Below are positions 34,303 through 43,301 of a stretch of DNA of 64,000 nt, one piece after another. Source of the stretch: Stenotrophomonas maltophilia (GTDB lineage: Bacteria > Pseudomonadota > Gammaproteobacteria > Xanthomonadales > Xanthomonadaceae). Made by a program: the position numbers and the translations under genes. The notes below the pieces were generated by a model. That model had not been told where the DNA came from and searched no databases. It worked only from the letters and a program-made list of their open reading frames with translations. The first letter of the stretch is position 1. Every line of letters begins with the position of its first letter. The stretch is taken from contig DEZI01000019.1 in NCBI GenBank assembly GCA_002364755.1, forward strand, positions 1 to 64,000. The letters are read 5' to 3'.

Positions 34303-34568
34303 GTCGCCAATGAACTGCTCTGCGTTGCGCTGGCGAGGCTGCAGGATGTTCTTCCCGGGCCTGTCATTTTGCGCTGCAGCGCGCGCAAGCTGTTGAGCAT
34401 GCGGGGGTAACGCGGAATACGACAGCCTCGGTGCGGTCAGTGGTCGCTTTCCGCCTTTACGGAATTTGAACGCTGCGCGTTAGTGGGATGCCGTCGCGAC
34501 GCAGGTCGTGGCGGCCGGACAGGCCCGCGATTCGGGTGTCCGCTTCCACACACAGAGAGAGAGACCGC

Positions 34569-37520
34569 ATGATGCCGAGCACCTCCCCGTTGGGTTGGGC
34601 GATCCGCTGTGCGCTGGCCACGGCCGGCACCGCCGCCGCCCTGCCCGCACTGGCCCAGGATTCCGCCGCCACGGCCGGACTGGCCACGAATTCCGCCGCC
34701 CCGACCACGCTGGACCGCATCGAGATCACCGGTTCGCGCATCCGCCAGGTCGACCTGGAAACCGCGCAGCCGGTGCTGACCATCAGCCGCGCCGACATCG
34801 AGCGCCAGGGCTTCAACTCGGTGGCCGACATCCTGCAGAACCTGACCGCGATGGGCAGCCCCGCCGCCAGCCGCGCCAGTCCGTTGTCAGCAGGCGAGGC
34901 TTCCGGCGGCAGCTTCGTGGACATGCGCGGGCTGGGCGCGCAACGCACCCTGGTGCTGGTCAACGGCAAGCGCATGGGCATGACCACCGGCGGCCTGCAG
35001 GACATCTCCACCCTGCCTGCCGCCGCCGTTGAACGCATGGAAGTGCTCAAGGACGGCGCATCGGCCATCTATGGTTCCGATGCGATGGCCGGCGTGGTCA
35101 ACATCATCACCCGCCGCAACGTGGAAGGTGTCAGCGCCAGCGTCTACCAGGGCCAGTACAGCCAGGGCGATGGTGCCCGCACGCAGTTCGACGTGGTGGG
35201 TGGCTGGTCCAACGACCGCGCCTCGGTCAGCTTCGCCGCCGAGCACGTCGAGGAGAAAGGCGTGTGGGCCCGCGATCGCTGGTTCAGTGCCCACACCAAC
35301 ACCGACCGCCATTCCGCCGATGGCTGGACCTCGGTCGGCCAGTGGGGCCGCATCACCGGCTTCAATGGCCCGGGCTGCGCCAGCAGCCGCGGCTGCAGCT
35401 ACTCGCTGGATCGTGGCGCCACGCCCGGCGGCCCCGACAGTTTCCACCTGAGCGACGATACCCCCTTTACCGGCGATGTCAGCAACAGCAACGAGCAGAT
35501 GCATGTGCAGACGCCGATCAAGCGCGATTCGATCTTCGTCGATGGCCGCGTGGCGCTGATCGATTCACTGCACTTCAACACCCAGCTGGCCTACAACCGC
35601 CGCGAGACCACCCGGCAGATCGCCGGCTATCCGTTCCAGTCCGGCGGCGCCGGCATCAAGCCGATGTCGAAGGACAGCTGGTTCAACCCGTTCGGCAGCC
35701 ACCACGGCTACCAGACGCCCAGCGATGTGGACTGGAACCGGCGCATCTGGGAGATCCCGCGCGTGAGCGTCAGCGACCTCACCACCTGGCAGGGCGTGGC
35801 CGCGTTCGAAGGCAGCTTCGAAGTGGGTTCGCATGGCTTCGACTGGGAAGTGGGGTACCAGTACAACCGCAGCGAACTGACCCAGCGCGCGACCGGAAAC
35901 CTGCACAAGCAGCGCGTCGAGGATGCAACCGGTCCCTCGTTCTTCAACCCCGAAACCGGCAAGGTCGAATGCGGTACGCCCGGCGCCCCGGTGGCGGGCT
36001 GCATGCCGTGGAATCCCCTGGTGCCCTACGGCCAGAACGATCCCAACGGCCTGACCGGCAACCAGGCCCTGATGGACTGGCTGTTCCCGGAGGAAATCAG
36101 CCGCGGCCGCACCACCAGCCGCAATCTGTTCGCCACCGTGAGCGGCACCGTATTGACCCTGCCGGGCGGCGACCTCGGCATGGCCGTGGGCGTGGAGAGC
36201 CGCCGCGAGGACGGCCGCTTCATTCCCGACCCGCTGGCACAGACTGGCGCCACCACCAATCTCGCCGCGGGACCGACCGGCGGTGGCTACCGGGTGGATG
36301 AAGCCTACCTGGAGCTGAGCGTTCCGTTGCTGCGCGACCTGCCCGCGGCGCACGAGCTCACCGTCAATGCCGCCACCCGCTACTCCGACTACAGCACCTT
36401 CGGCGATACCCTCAACAGCAAGTTCGGCTTCACCTGGAAGCCGATCGAGCAGGTGCTGCTGCGCGGTACGTGGGCACAGGGCTTCCGCGCCCCGACCATC
36501 GCCAATCTGTACGGCGGTGGCTCGCAGACCTTCACCACCGGCTTCCGCGACCCCTGCGACACGGTCTACGGGGCATCGGCCACCAGTCCGGAAGTGCGCG
36601 CCCGCTGCGCGGCCGATATCGCCAATGCAGATACCTACCGCCAGCTGGGCCAGGGCAACGTGCCCATTGAAAGCAGCAGTGCGCAGACCCCGCTGCCATT
36701 CACCAACGGCGCCAATCCCGACCTGCAGCCGGAAACCTCGACCAGCCGCACCCTGGGCGTGGTCTGGAGCCCGGGCTTCGCGCCCGGCCTGAACGTCGCG
36801 CTGGACTGGTGGAAGATCCGCATCGACAACACCATCGTGGCCGACCACCCCAACGACATGCTGCGCGACTGCTACGAGCTCGGCATTGCCGAGCGCTGCG
36901 CCAACTTCACCCGCGATCCAGTGCTGGGTATCGTCAACCAGCTCAACTATGGCGTGCGCAACAGCGGCTTCCGCGAAACCGAAGGCTATGACCTGGAACT
37001 GAGCCATCGCTGGGACACCGACTGGGGCACCCTGCGCACCGACTGGAAGAGCACCTACGTGGTGTCGGCGCTGACGCGCAGCACCAATGATGCCGATGTG
37101 GTGCCTACACCCGGCAACGGCCTGGCCGGCGCAGGCGGCATCGGCTTCCGCACCCGCTCCAACCTGTCGCTGGACTGGGAGCGCGGCAACGTCGGCATCA
37201 ACTGGGGCCTGCGCTACTACTCGGCGGTGAAGGAACAGTGCTTCAGCCCGCGCCTGCATGCCGACGAATGCTCGCACCCGGGCCAGCAGGCCCCGTGGTA
37301 CAGCGGCGTGCGCAATTACAACCGCCGCGGCTCGACCACCTTCCACGACGTGCAGGTCCGCTACTCGCTGCCGTGGGACGCCACCGTATCGGTTGGTGCC
37401 AACAACGTGTTCGAGAAATACGGCCCGATCATGTACACCCAGCCGAGCGCCAACTTCTCCTATTACGGCGGCTACGACATCGGCCGCTTCATCTACATGA
37501 AGTACCAGCAGCGCTTCTGA
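34569..37520 (+). CDS. TonB-dependent outer-membrane receptor, second of a tandem pair
   Basis: Protein of 983 residues, aligned end to end with the upstream receptor: same plug motifs (TTLDRIEITGSRIRQVDLE, GSDAMAGVVNIITRRN), same barrel blocks (SKFGFTWKPIEQVLLRGTWA) and same C-terminus (YMKYQQRF). By eye most positions agree. Differences concentrate in stretches likely to be surface loops, such as the one after the AEHVEEKGVWA block. The signal peptide ends near LPALAQ. The ATG at 34569 (or the adjacent one at 34572) follows five AG dinucleotides. Likely a duplication with diverging ligand range. Confidence 0.93.
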   Translation: MMPSTSPLGWAIRCALATAGTAAALPALAQDSAATAGLATNSAAPTTLDRIEITGSRIRQVDLETAQPVLTISRADIERQGFNSVADILQNLTAMGSPAASRASPLSAGEASGGSFVDMRGLGAQRTLVLVNGKRMGMTTGGLQDISTLPAAAVERMEVLKDGASAIYGSDAMAGVVNIITRRNVEGVSASVYQGQYSQGDGARTQFDVVGGWSNDRASVSFAAEHVEEKGVWARDRWFSAHTNTDRHSADGWTSVGQWGRITGFNGPGCASSRGCSYSLDRGATPGGPDSFHLSDDTPFTGDVSNSNEQMHVQTPIKRDSIFVDGRVALIDSLHFNTQLAYNRRETTRQIAGYPFQSGGAGIKPMSKDSWFNPFGSHHGYQTPSDVDWNRRIWEIPRVSVSDLTTWQGVAAFEGSFEVGSHGFDWEVGYQYNRSELTQRATGNLHKQRVEDATGPSFFNPETGKVECGTPGAPVAGCMPWNPLVPYGQNDPNGLTGNQALMDWLFPEEISRGRTTSRNLFATVSGTVLTLPGGDLGMAVGVESRREDGRFIPDPLAQTGATTNLAAGPTGGGYRVDEAYLELSVPLLRDLPAAHELTVNAATRYSDYSTFGDTLNSKFGFTWKPIEQVLLRGTWAQGFRAPTIANLYGGGSQTFTTGFRDPCDTVYGASATSPEVRARCAADIANADTYRQLGQGNVPIESSSAQTPLPFTNGANPDLQPETSTSRTLGVVWSPGFAPGLNVALDWWKIRIDNTIVADHPNDMLRDCYELGIAERCANFTRDPVLGIVNQLNYGVRNSGFRETEGYDLELSHRWDTDWGTLRTDWKSTYVVSALTRSTNDADVVPTPGNGLAGAGGIGFRTRSNLSLDWERGNVGINWGLRYYSAVKEQCFSPRLHADECSHPGQQAPWYSGVRNYNRRGSTTFHDVQVRYSLPWDATVSVGANNVFEKYGPIMYTQPSANFSYYGGYDIGRFIYMKYQQRF

Positions 37521-37526
37521 TCCACC

Positions 37527-37553
37527 GCACGGCCCTTCGGGGCCGTGCTTTTG
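37527..37553 (+). terminator. Terminator after the second receptor
   Basis: GCACGGCCC pairs with GGGCCGTGC and is followed by TTTT. The core matches the hairpin after the first receptor. Confidence 0.8.
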
Positions 37554-37644
37554 CCGGCCGGCGCGGCCGTCATCCGACGGTCGCACTGTGGTCACAACCA
37601 CTACATGGGCAGGGCCGAGCATGCCGGAAAACCGGAGGCCTGCC

Positions 37645-38790
37645 ATGCGCCATGCCATTGTCACCGAGACCTATCCGCCGGAAGTCAACGGCGTCGCGCT
37701 CACCGTGCAGGGCCTGGAGCAGGGCCTGCGCGCGTCCGGGCATGAGGTCGACCTGATCCGTCCACGACAGGCCAGTGAAGCACTGGACTCGCCGCCCGGC
37801 ACGCTGCTGGTGCCGGGCGCCGCCCTGCCCCGTTACCCTGGCCTGCGCTTCGGCCTGCCCGCGCCGATCCGGCTCGGCCGGCACTGGCAGCAGCAGCGCC
37901 CCGATGCGGTCTACATCGCCACCGAAGGCCCGCTGGGCTGGTCGGCACTGCGCACCGCCCGCCGCCTTGGCATCCCGGTGGCGACCGGCTTCCACACCCG
38001 CTTCGACGAATACCTGCCCGACTACGGCGTGGCCTGGCTGCAGACGGCGGCAATGCGCTGGATGCGCCGCTTCCACAACCAGGCCGATGCCACCCTGGTG
38101 CCGACCCGCGAACTGCAGCAGTTCCTCACCGATCAGGGCTTCGAGCGGGTGCGCCTGCTGGCCCGCGCCGTCGACAGCCAGCAGTTCGAACCCAGCCGGC
38201 GCGACCCGGCACTGCGCGAGGAATGGGGCGTCGATGGCAACGGCCTGGTCGCCATCTACGTCGGCCGCATCGCCGCCGAGAAGAACCTCGGGCTGGCGGT
38301 GAAGGCCTTCCGCCGCCTGCAGCAGGTGCGGCCGAAAGCGCGCTTCGTGTTCGTCGGCGACGGCCCGGCGCGCGAGAAGCTGGCGCACGAGAATCCGGAC
38401 TTCATCTTCTGCGGCATCCAGCGCGGCGACGCCCTGGCCCGCCACTTCGCCAGCGGCGACCTGTTCCTCTTCCCCAGCCGCAGCGAGACGTTCGGCAACG
38501 TGACCCTGGAAAGCATGGCCTGCGGCCTGGCCACGGTGGCCTTTGACTACGGCGCTGCGCGTGAGTACCTGCGCAACGGTGAAAACGGCGCGGCCGTGGA
38601 TACCGACGAGGCGTTCGTCGAGGCGGCCGTGCACCTGGCCAGCGACGATGCGCTGCGCCGCGAACTGGGCAGCAACGCCGCCCGCGCGATGAAGCGCCTG
38701 CACCCGCAGCAGGTGGTGGCCGAATTCGAAACGCTGCTGGCCGAACTGACCCAGGCACGGAGGACCGGACATGCGTACAACGCCGCTTGA
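37645..38790 (+). CDS. GT4-family glycosyltransferase
   Basis: Protein of 381 residues with GT-B architecture. The N-terminal half begins IVTETYPPEVNGVALTVQGL, as in GT4 enzymes of the PimB/MgtA and sulfoquinovosyl type. The C-terminal half has YVGRIAAEKNLGLAVKAF, FVFVGDGPAREKL and the E-x7-E-like stretch SRSETFGNVTLESMACG. The ATG at 37645 follows GGAGG; earlier in-frame ATGs lack one. It overlaps the PAP2 gene by 20 bases, so the pair probably acts on one lipid or lipid-linked intermediate. Confidence 0.88.
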   Translation: MRHAIVTETYPPEVNGVALTVQGLEQGLRASGHEVDLIRPRQASEALDSPPGTLLVPGAALPRYPGLRFGLPAPIRLGRHWQQQRPDAVYIATEGPLGWSALRTARRLGIPVATGFHTRFDEYLPDYGVAWLQTAAMRWMRRFHNQADATLVPTRELQQFLTDQGFERVRLLARAVDSQQFEPSRRDPALREEWGVDGNGLVAIYVGRIAAEKNLGLAVKAFRRLQQVRPKARFVFVGDGPAREKLAHENPDFIFCGIQRGDALARHFASGDLFLFPSRSETFGNVTLESMACGLATVAFDYGAAREYLRNGENGAAVDTDEAFVEAAVHLASDDALRRELGSNAARAMKRLHPQQVVAEFETLLAELTQARRTGHAYNAA

Positions 38791-39310
38791 AGGACTGGCC
38801 GGCCGCGAAACGCGGCTGTGCCGCCGGGCAAACCACTACTGCCGGCGCCGCCGCGTGCGCCGCCTGTTCTCGGTCATCAGCCGGCTGGGTGATGGCGTGT
38901 TCTGGTACGTGCTGATGGGCGCACTGGTACTGGTCGATGGCTTCGACGGCCTGCGCGCGTCGGTGCACATGGCCGCCACCGGCCTGGCCGCCCTTCTGCT
39001 GTACAAGGGCCTGAAGCGCTGGACCCGGCGCCCGCGGCCGTACGCTGCCGACCTGCGCATCCGCGCCTGGGTGGCACCGCTGGACGAGTTCAGCTTCCCC
39101 TCCGGGCACACCCTGCACGCGGTGTCGTTCACCATCGTGGCGCTGGCCTACTACCCGTGGCTGGCGCCGTTGCTGGTGCCCTTCACCTTCGGCGTCGGCC
39201 TGTCGCGCGTGGTGCTGGGCCTGCATTACCCGAGCGACGTGCTGGCCGCCACCGGCATCGCCGCGCTGCTGGCCGCGGCCAGCCTGGCCTGGCTGCCGCT
39301 GCCGGTATGA
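38771..39310 (+). CDS. PAP2-superfamily membrane phosphatase
   Basis: Protein of 179 residues with several membrane segments and all three phosphatase motifs: KRWTRRPRP (KxxxxxxRP), PSGH and SRVVLGLHYPSD (SRxxxxxHxxxD). Members dephosphorylate lipid phosphates such as phosphatidic acid, phosphatidylglycerol phosphate or undecaprenyl pyrophosphate. It overlaps the upstream GT4 gene by 20 bases, and lpxH lies 53 bases downstream on the same strand. Confidence 0.9.
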   Translation: MRTTPLEGLAGRETRLCRRANHYCRRRRVRRLFSVISRLGDGVFWYVLMGALVLVDGFDGLRASVHMAATGLAALLLYKGLKRWTRRPRPYAADLRIRAWVAPLDEFSFPSGHTLHAVSFTIVALAYYPWLAPLLVPFTFGVGLSRVVLGLHYPSDVLAATGIAALLAAASLAWLPLPV

Positions 39311-39318
39311 AGACACCG

Positions 39319-39342
39319 GTAGCGCCGGGCCATGCCCGGCGG
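39319..39342 (+). repeat. GTAG palindrome after the PAP2 gene
   Basis: GTAG-headed CGCCGGGCCATGCCCGGCG palindrome starting 9 bases after the stop codon, in the short gap before lpxH. Confidence 0.8.
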
Positions 39343-39363
39343 ATGATGCCCTAGAATGCCCGC

Positions 39364-40110
39364 ATGACCACGCTGTTCATTTCCGATCTGCACCTGGACC
39401 CGAGCCGTCCAGCCATCACCGACCTGTTCCTGCGCTTCCTGCGCGAGGACGCGCCCGGCGCGGACGCGCTGTACATCCTCGGCGACCTGTTCGAAGCCTG
39501 GATCGGCGATGACACGCCTTCGGCGGCGGCCGATGCAGTGGCCGATGCGCTGAAGGTGCTGTCCGACAGTGGCGTGCCGGTGTTCTTCATGCGCGGCAAC
39601 CGCGATTTTCTGCTGGGCGAGGAGTACGCGCGCCGTGCCGGCCTGCGCATCCTGCCGGACCCGACGGTGATCGAGCTGTACGGCCGCCCGGTGATGCTGC
39701 AGCACGGCGACCTGCTGTGCACCGACGATATTCCCTACCAGCAGTTCCGCGCGCAGACCCGCGACCCGGTGTTCCAGGCCCAGTTCCTGTCGCAGCCGCT
39801 GGCCGCGCGCATCGCGTTCGCGCAGAAGGCACGTGACGCGAGCCAGGCGAAGCAGTCGGAAATGAAGCAGGCCGACCGCGCGACGTTCGAAACCGTCACC
39901 GACGTGGCCCCGGGCGAAGTCGAGGCCACCTTCGTGCGCCATGGCGTGGACACGATGATCCACGGCCACACCCACCGCCCCGCCATCCACACCCTGCAGG
40001 CCGGCGGCCGCAGCTGCACCCGCATCGTGCTGGGCGACTGGTACGAACAGGGTTCGGTGCTGCGCGTGGATGCCGACGGTTGGCGCCTGGATTCGCTCAA
40101 GCGCGACTGA
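39364..40110 (+). CDS. lpxH: UDP-2,3-diacylglucosamine diphosphatase LpxH
   Basis: Peripheral membrane metallophosphoesterase of 248 residues that hydrolyses UDP-2,3-diacylglucosamine to lipid X in lipid A synthesis. The metal-binding motifs are clear: FISDLHLD, ILGDLFEAWIGDD, MRGNRDFLLG, LQHGDLLCTDD and IHGHTHRPAIH. Length and motif order fit LpxH rather than LpxI. It lies downstream of a lipid phosphatase and a glycosyltransferase on the same strand. Confidence 0.95.
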   Translation: MTTLFISDLHLDPSRPAITDLFLRFLREDAPGADALYILGDLFEAWIGDDTPSAAADAVADALKVLSDSGVPVFFMRGNRDFLLGEEYARRAGLRILPDPTVIELYGRPVMLQHGDLLCTDDIPYQQFRAQTRDPVFQAQFLSQPLAARIAFAQKARDASQAKQSEMKQADRATFETVTDVAPGEVEATFVRHGVDTMIHGHTHRPAIHTLQAGGRSCTRIVLGDWYEQGSVLRVDADGWRLDSLKRD

Positions 40111-40122
40111 CGGATTGGCGGG

Positions 40123-40190
40123 TGCCAACCAGGGTTGGCATCTACCAGACCGCGCAGGCCGGTAGACGCCGCCCCTGGTCGGCGGGTGCC
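40123..40190. repeat. Inverted and direct GTAG palindromes after lpxH
   Basis: An inverted element (40123-40145, ending CTAC, core TGCCAACCAGGGTTGGCA) is followed by a GTAG-headed one at 40162-40190. They fill the gap between the convergent lpxH and metalloprotease genes. Confidence 0.7.
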
Positions 40191-40204
40191 ATCCGGTAAC
40201 CGCC

Positions 40205-41458
40205 TCAGCGGAAGCCGGCCACCGTCTGCTTGGTCGTAACCAGTACGCGCTGGTTGTCGGCCGAACTGGCAATGCCCATCGGGATGCCGTTGTAGCTGAT
40301 GTTCGGGTTGGACCAGTAGTTCAGGCGCGGGCAGCCGCGCGTGCAGTCGTAGGCCATGATCGTGCGCCAGCCGGTACCGCTGGCCGGCTCGTAGCGGTAG
40401 CCGTGGCCGAACGCATACGGCGAGGTGCTCGGATCGTTGGCGATGTCATGCCGGGCACTCTGCAGGTGGCCGATCTCGTGGGCGAACGAGTAATAGCCCG
40501 TCGCGCAGTCCCAGTACACCGCCGCGAACGCCGTCGCCGCCGTTGAACCGATGCCCGAGGCCAGGCCGCAGTAGCTGCTGTTGTTGATCAGCAGCACGCC
40601 GACATCCGCCGTGGTGGAGTTGCGGCTGGCATGGATGCTGTCCATGTAGCCGTCGCTGGTGTTGCGGAAGCGGGTGAGGTCGGTGGTGAAGTTGCCCGAC
40701 TCGGTGTAGCTGGTGGTTTCATAACCGGCCAGCTGCATGGTGATGCCGACGTTGCTGTTGGCATAACCCTGGTTGGACTCGGCCACCGCCAGCTGCACCA
40801 GCGACTGCATGTTGCCGCCATAGGCCGCCACCGCCGCATTGGTGGCCACCACCAGCACGCGGAGGGTGGCCGGCGTGCCCGACGAGGCCTGGGCGATGCC
40901 GAGGCGTTCACTGTCCCCCATCGGAATCTTCGGCAGCTGGTTGTAGTCGGCCGGATGATCGGCCGGCATCCGGGTTTCATCCACTGCCACCAGGATGTGG
41001 CGGTCGCCCAGCGGACGCAGGCGGTACAGCTTGCCGTCCTTGCGGATCGAGCCGGTGAGGGTGTTGCCCGAGCGCACCACGATCAGGGAGTTGCCCGGAT
41101 CGTCCTGGCCGTTGGAGGTGGCCTTCTGCAGGCGGTCCGACGGCGTGCGGATCTGGCCATACCAGACGCTGCCGCCATCGGGCAGCGCTTCGACCCTGCT
41201 GCGGGTCGCCTGCACCTGCTGCCCAAGCAGCTCGAATTCCAGCTGCGGCTGCGCGGTGGCGGCCGCATCGATGCGTACTTCCTGCACGGTGGCGGTGGAC
41301 GGCGTGGACAGCAGCCGGGCCAGCGCGGGATCGCTGCCGGCCGAAGCGCGGCTGAGGATGGTCACCGGTTCAAACAACGGCGCGGCACTGGCCGCCGCCG
41401 CCACCGAAAGTCCCAACAACACGCCAACCGCCGTTCTACCCATCGATCTGGACATCAT
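40205..41458 (-). CDS. Secreted reprolysin-like zinc metalloprotease
   Basis: Protein of 417 residues with a signal peptide (GVLLGLSVAAAASAAP). An N-terminal region of about 200 residues resembles a prodomain. The metalloprotease domain has the zinc motif HEIGHLQSARHD and a Met-turn TIMAYDC. Zinc histidines fit HExxHxxGxxHD but serine replaces the usual glycine. Several cysteines suggest disulfides. The ATG at 41458 follows AGGAG. Probably exported as a degradative enzyme; substrate unknown. Confidence 0.84.
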   Translation of the reverse strand: MMSRSMGRTAVGVLLGLSVAAAASAAPLFEPVTILSRASAGSDPALARLLSTPSTATVQEVRIDAAATAQPQLEFELLGQQVQATRSRVEALPDGGSVWYGQIRTPSDRLQKATSNGQDDPGNSLIVVRSGNTLTGSIRKDGKLYRLRPLGDRHILVAVDETRMPADHPADYNQLPKIPMGDSERLGIAQASSGTPATLRVLVVATNAAVAAYGGNMQSLVQLAVAESNQGYANSNVGITMQLAGYETTSYTESGNFTTDLTRFRNTSDGYMDSIHASRNSTTADVGVLLINNSSYCGLASGIGSTAATAFAAVYWDCATGYYSFAHEIGHLQSARHDIANDPSTSPYAFGHGYRYEPASGTGWRTIMAYDCTRGCPRLNYWSNPNISYNGIPMGIASSADNQRVLVTTKQTVAGFR

Positions 41459-41684
41459 TCTGGTCGCTCCTGAAGTGAGGTGGACAGCCTTGATGCATCG
41501 CGACCCGGTTTGCCGGGTCCGGCCATTCGGCCTGTCCGGCGCATGTGAATTCAATAGAAGATCCCCGTGGAAATCCGGATCTGTGATGGAGCGCAGCAGT
41601 GTTCAGTCAAGTAAAAAGCGGCAGTACACTTCGCCAACACGCAGCTTTCGCGCCACCGTGACGTGGCCACGACGGGGAATGCAC

Positions 41685-43151
41685 ATGGCACCAGGCCAGC
41701 ACCAGGCAGACGCCGACGCCGATCCCGGGGTCCTGCGCATCGGCCTGTTCTTCGACGGCACCCGCAACAACGCGCACAACCTCGCGCGCGGGCGCCCGCA
41801 GGCCCCGCAGCCGCGCCCCGCCCTGCTGCGTGCCGACGACGACTCGACCTACCAGAGCCGGCTGACCAGCAGCTACGACAACGGCACCACCAACATCACC
41901 CGGCTGTACCAGCTGTACCCGGACAGCCGGCGCACCCCCGGGGCGGGCGCATCGCTGGCGATCTACATCGAAGGCGTCGGCACCCGCGACGATGCCGAGG
42001 ACGACCTGATCGGGCTGGCGTTCGGCGTGGGCGCCAGCGGCGTGCGCGCCAAGGTGCAGCGTGCGTTGCAGGTGCTGCTGCCGGCCGCCCTGGCCGCGCT
42101 CGCAGCGAAACAGCACACCCCGCTGCACGCCGTGCAGGTGGACCTGTTCGGTTACTCGCGGGGCGCAGCGGCGGCGCGCGATGTCGCCAACCAGCTGCGC
42201 GGCTGGGATGGCGCGCGCTGGCGTCAGCTGCTGCTGCAGGCGGGCCTGGCCTGCGCGGTGGATTTCGCGGTACCGCGCCCGGCGCTGCGCTTCATCGGCC
42301 TGTTCGACACGGTGGTGGCGGTCAGCGGCGGCCGCGCCGACGAGCAGCCGCAGCTGGCCCTGCCTGCGGGCATCGCCGGCCGCGTGGTGCAGCTGGTGGC
42401 CCGCGATGAGCACCGCCAGCACTACCCGCTGACCACGGTGGCAGCGGCGCATGCCGAGATCGTGCTGCCCGGCGTGCACGCCAACATCGGCGGTGGCTAC
42501 GACCAGACCGAGGAAGGTCCAAAGCTGCTGAGCCGTCCGCGCCGGCAGCAGCTGCGCCGCCCGCCGGTGCCCGACTACCAGACGCCTTCACTGGCGCAGC
42601 TGCAGGCGACCACGGTGTACGCCGAAGCACAGGCCGATGCCGAGCGCTGGCGGCAGCAGCTGGGCGTGGATGAGAAGGAGGTCTGGGTGGATGTCTGGCA
42701 CCAGTGGCAGCAGCAGCGCCGTGCCGGCAGCCGCAGCGTGCTGCTGGCCCCGGTGCTGTACGTGACCGCAGCGGTAGTGCTGCGCCGGCCCATCGACTGG
42801 CGCTACCAGCTGATCGCCCTGCAGGTGATGCAGCGGCAGGCCCGCGACGCCGGCGTGCAGTGGACCGCCGAGGCCGCCGACGTGGCGGCATGGGCGCTGC
42901 CCGCAGCCCTGCAGCCGATCGCGCGGCGACTGCTGGAGGAACAGGCACTGACCCCGACCCAGGAAGCACTGCTGCGCCGCCGCTACCTGATGCAGTCGGC
43001 ACACTGGAACTTCGATGCACTGGGCGACACCGCGCTGACCTATGCCGCCGATGCCGGGGTGAGCGAGTTGCCGTATCGACCCGGGCCGGGGTTGTTCTAC
43101 ATCAACCGACCAACGGTGGATGGCAGGCGCGTGGTCCTGCCCAACGCGTAA
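41685..43151 (+). CDS. DUF2235-type alpha/beta hydrolase (Tle1-like phospholipase fold)
   Basis: Protein of 488 residues opening with LRIGLFFDGTRNNAHN and containing the nucleophile elbow GYSRGAAAARDVANQL (about residues 155-170), IGLFDTVVAV and HANIGGGYDQ, the conserved blocks of DUF2235. The family includes type VI secretion phospholipase effectors (Tle1) and other hydrolases. No signal peptide, VgrG, PAAR or immunity-like gene is adjacent. The ATG at 41685 is preceded by GGGGA; an ATG at 41679 is too close to it. GTAG repeats begin 6 bases after the stop. Confidence 0.82.
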   Translation: MAPGQHQADADADPGVLRIGLFFDGTRNNAHNLARGRPQAPQPRPALLRADDDSTYQSRLTSSYDNGTTNITRLYQLYPDSRRTPGAGASLAIYIEGVGTRDDAEDDLIGLAFGVGASGVRAKVQRALQVLLPAALAALAAKQHTPLHAVQVDLFGYSRGAAAARDVANQLRGWDGARWRQLLLQAGLACAVDFAVPRPALRFIGLFDTVVAVSGGRADEQPQLALPAGIAGRVVQLVARDEHRQHYPLTTVAAAHAEIVLPGVHANIGGGYDQTEEGPKLLSRPRRQQLRRPPVPDYQTPSLAQLQATTVYAEAQADAERWRQQLGVDEKEVWVDVWHQWQQQRRAGSRSVLLAPVLYVTAAVVLRRPIDWRYQLIALQVMQRQARDAGVQWTAEAADVAAWALPAALQPIARRLLEEQALTPTQEALLRRRYLMQSAHWNFDALGDTALTYAADAGVSELPYRPGPGLFYINRPTVDGRRVVLPNA

Positions 43152-43156
43152 GGCGC

Positions 43157-43283
43157 ATCCACGCATGGCGTGGATCTACTTCATGCAGCGTGCCGCGATC
43201 CACGCAACGCGCCGCCCCGTCGGTAGATCCACGCCATGCGTGGATACGTGTCAGGCGCCAGTAGATCCACGCCATGCGTGGAT
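43157..43283. repeat. Cluster of three GTAG palindromes
   Basis: One inverted copy (43157-43179) and two direct copies (43223-43245, 43261-43283) of the GATCCACGCCATGCGTGGAT type occupy almost the whole gap between the convergent DUF2235 and DUF455 genes. Confidence 0.85.
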
Positions 43284-43301
43284 GCCGCCACCCGGCGCGG
43301 A

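Noticed and set aside
41685..43151. Type VI secretion locus
   Set aside because: Only the DUF2235 gene is present. No VgrG, Hcp, PAAR, sheath or membrane-complex gene occurs in the window.
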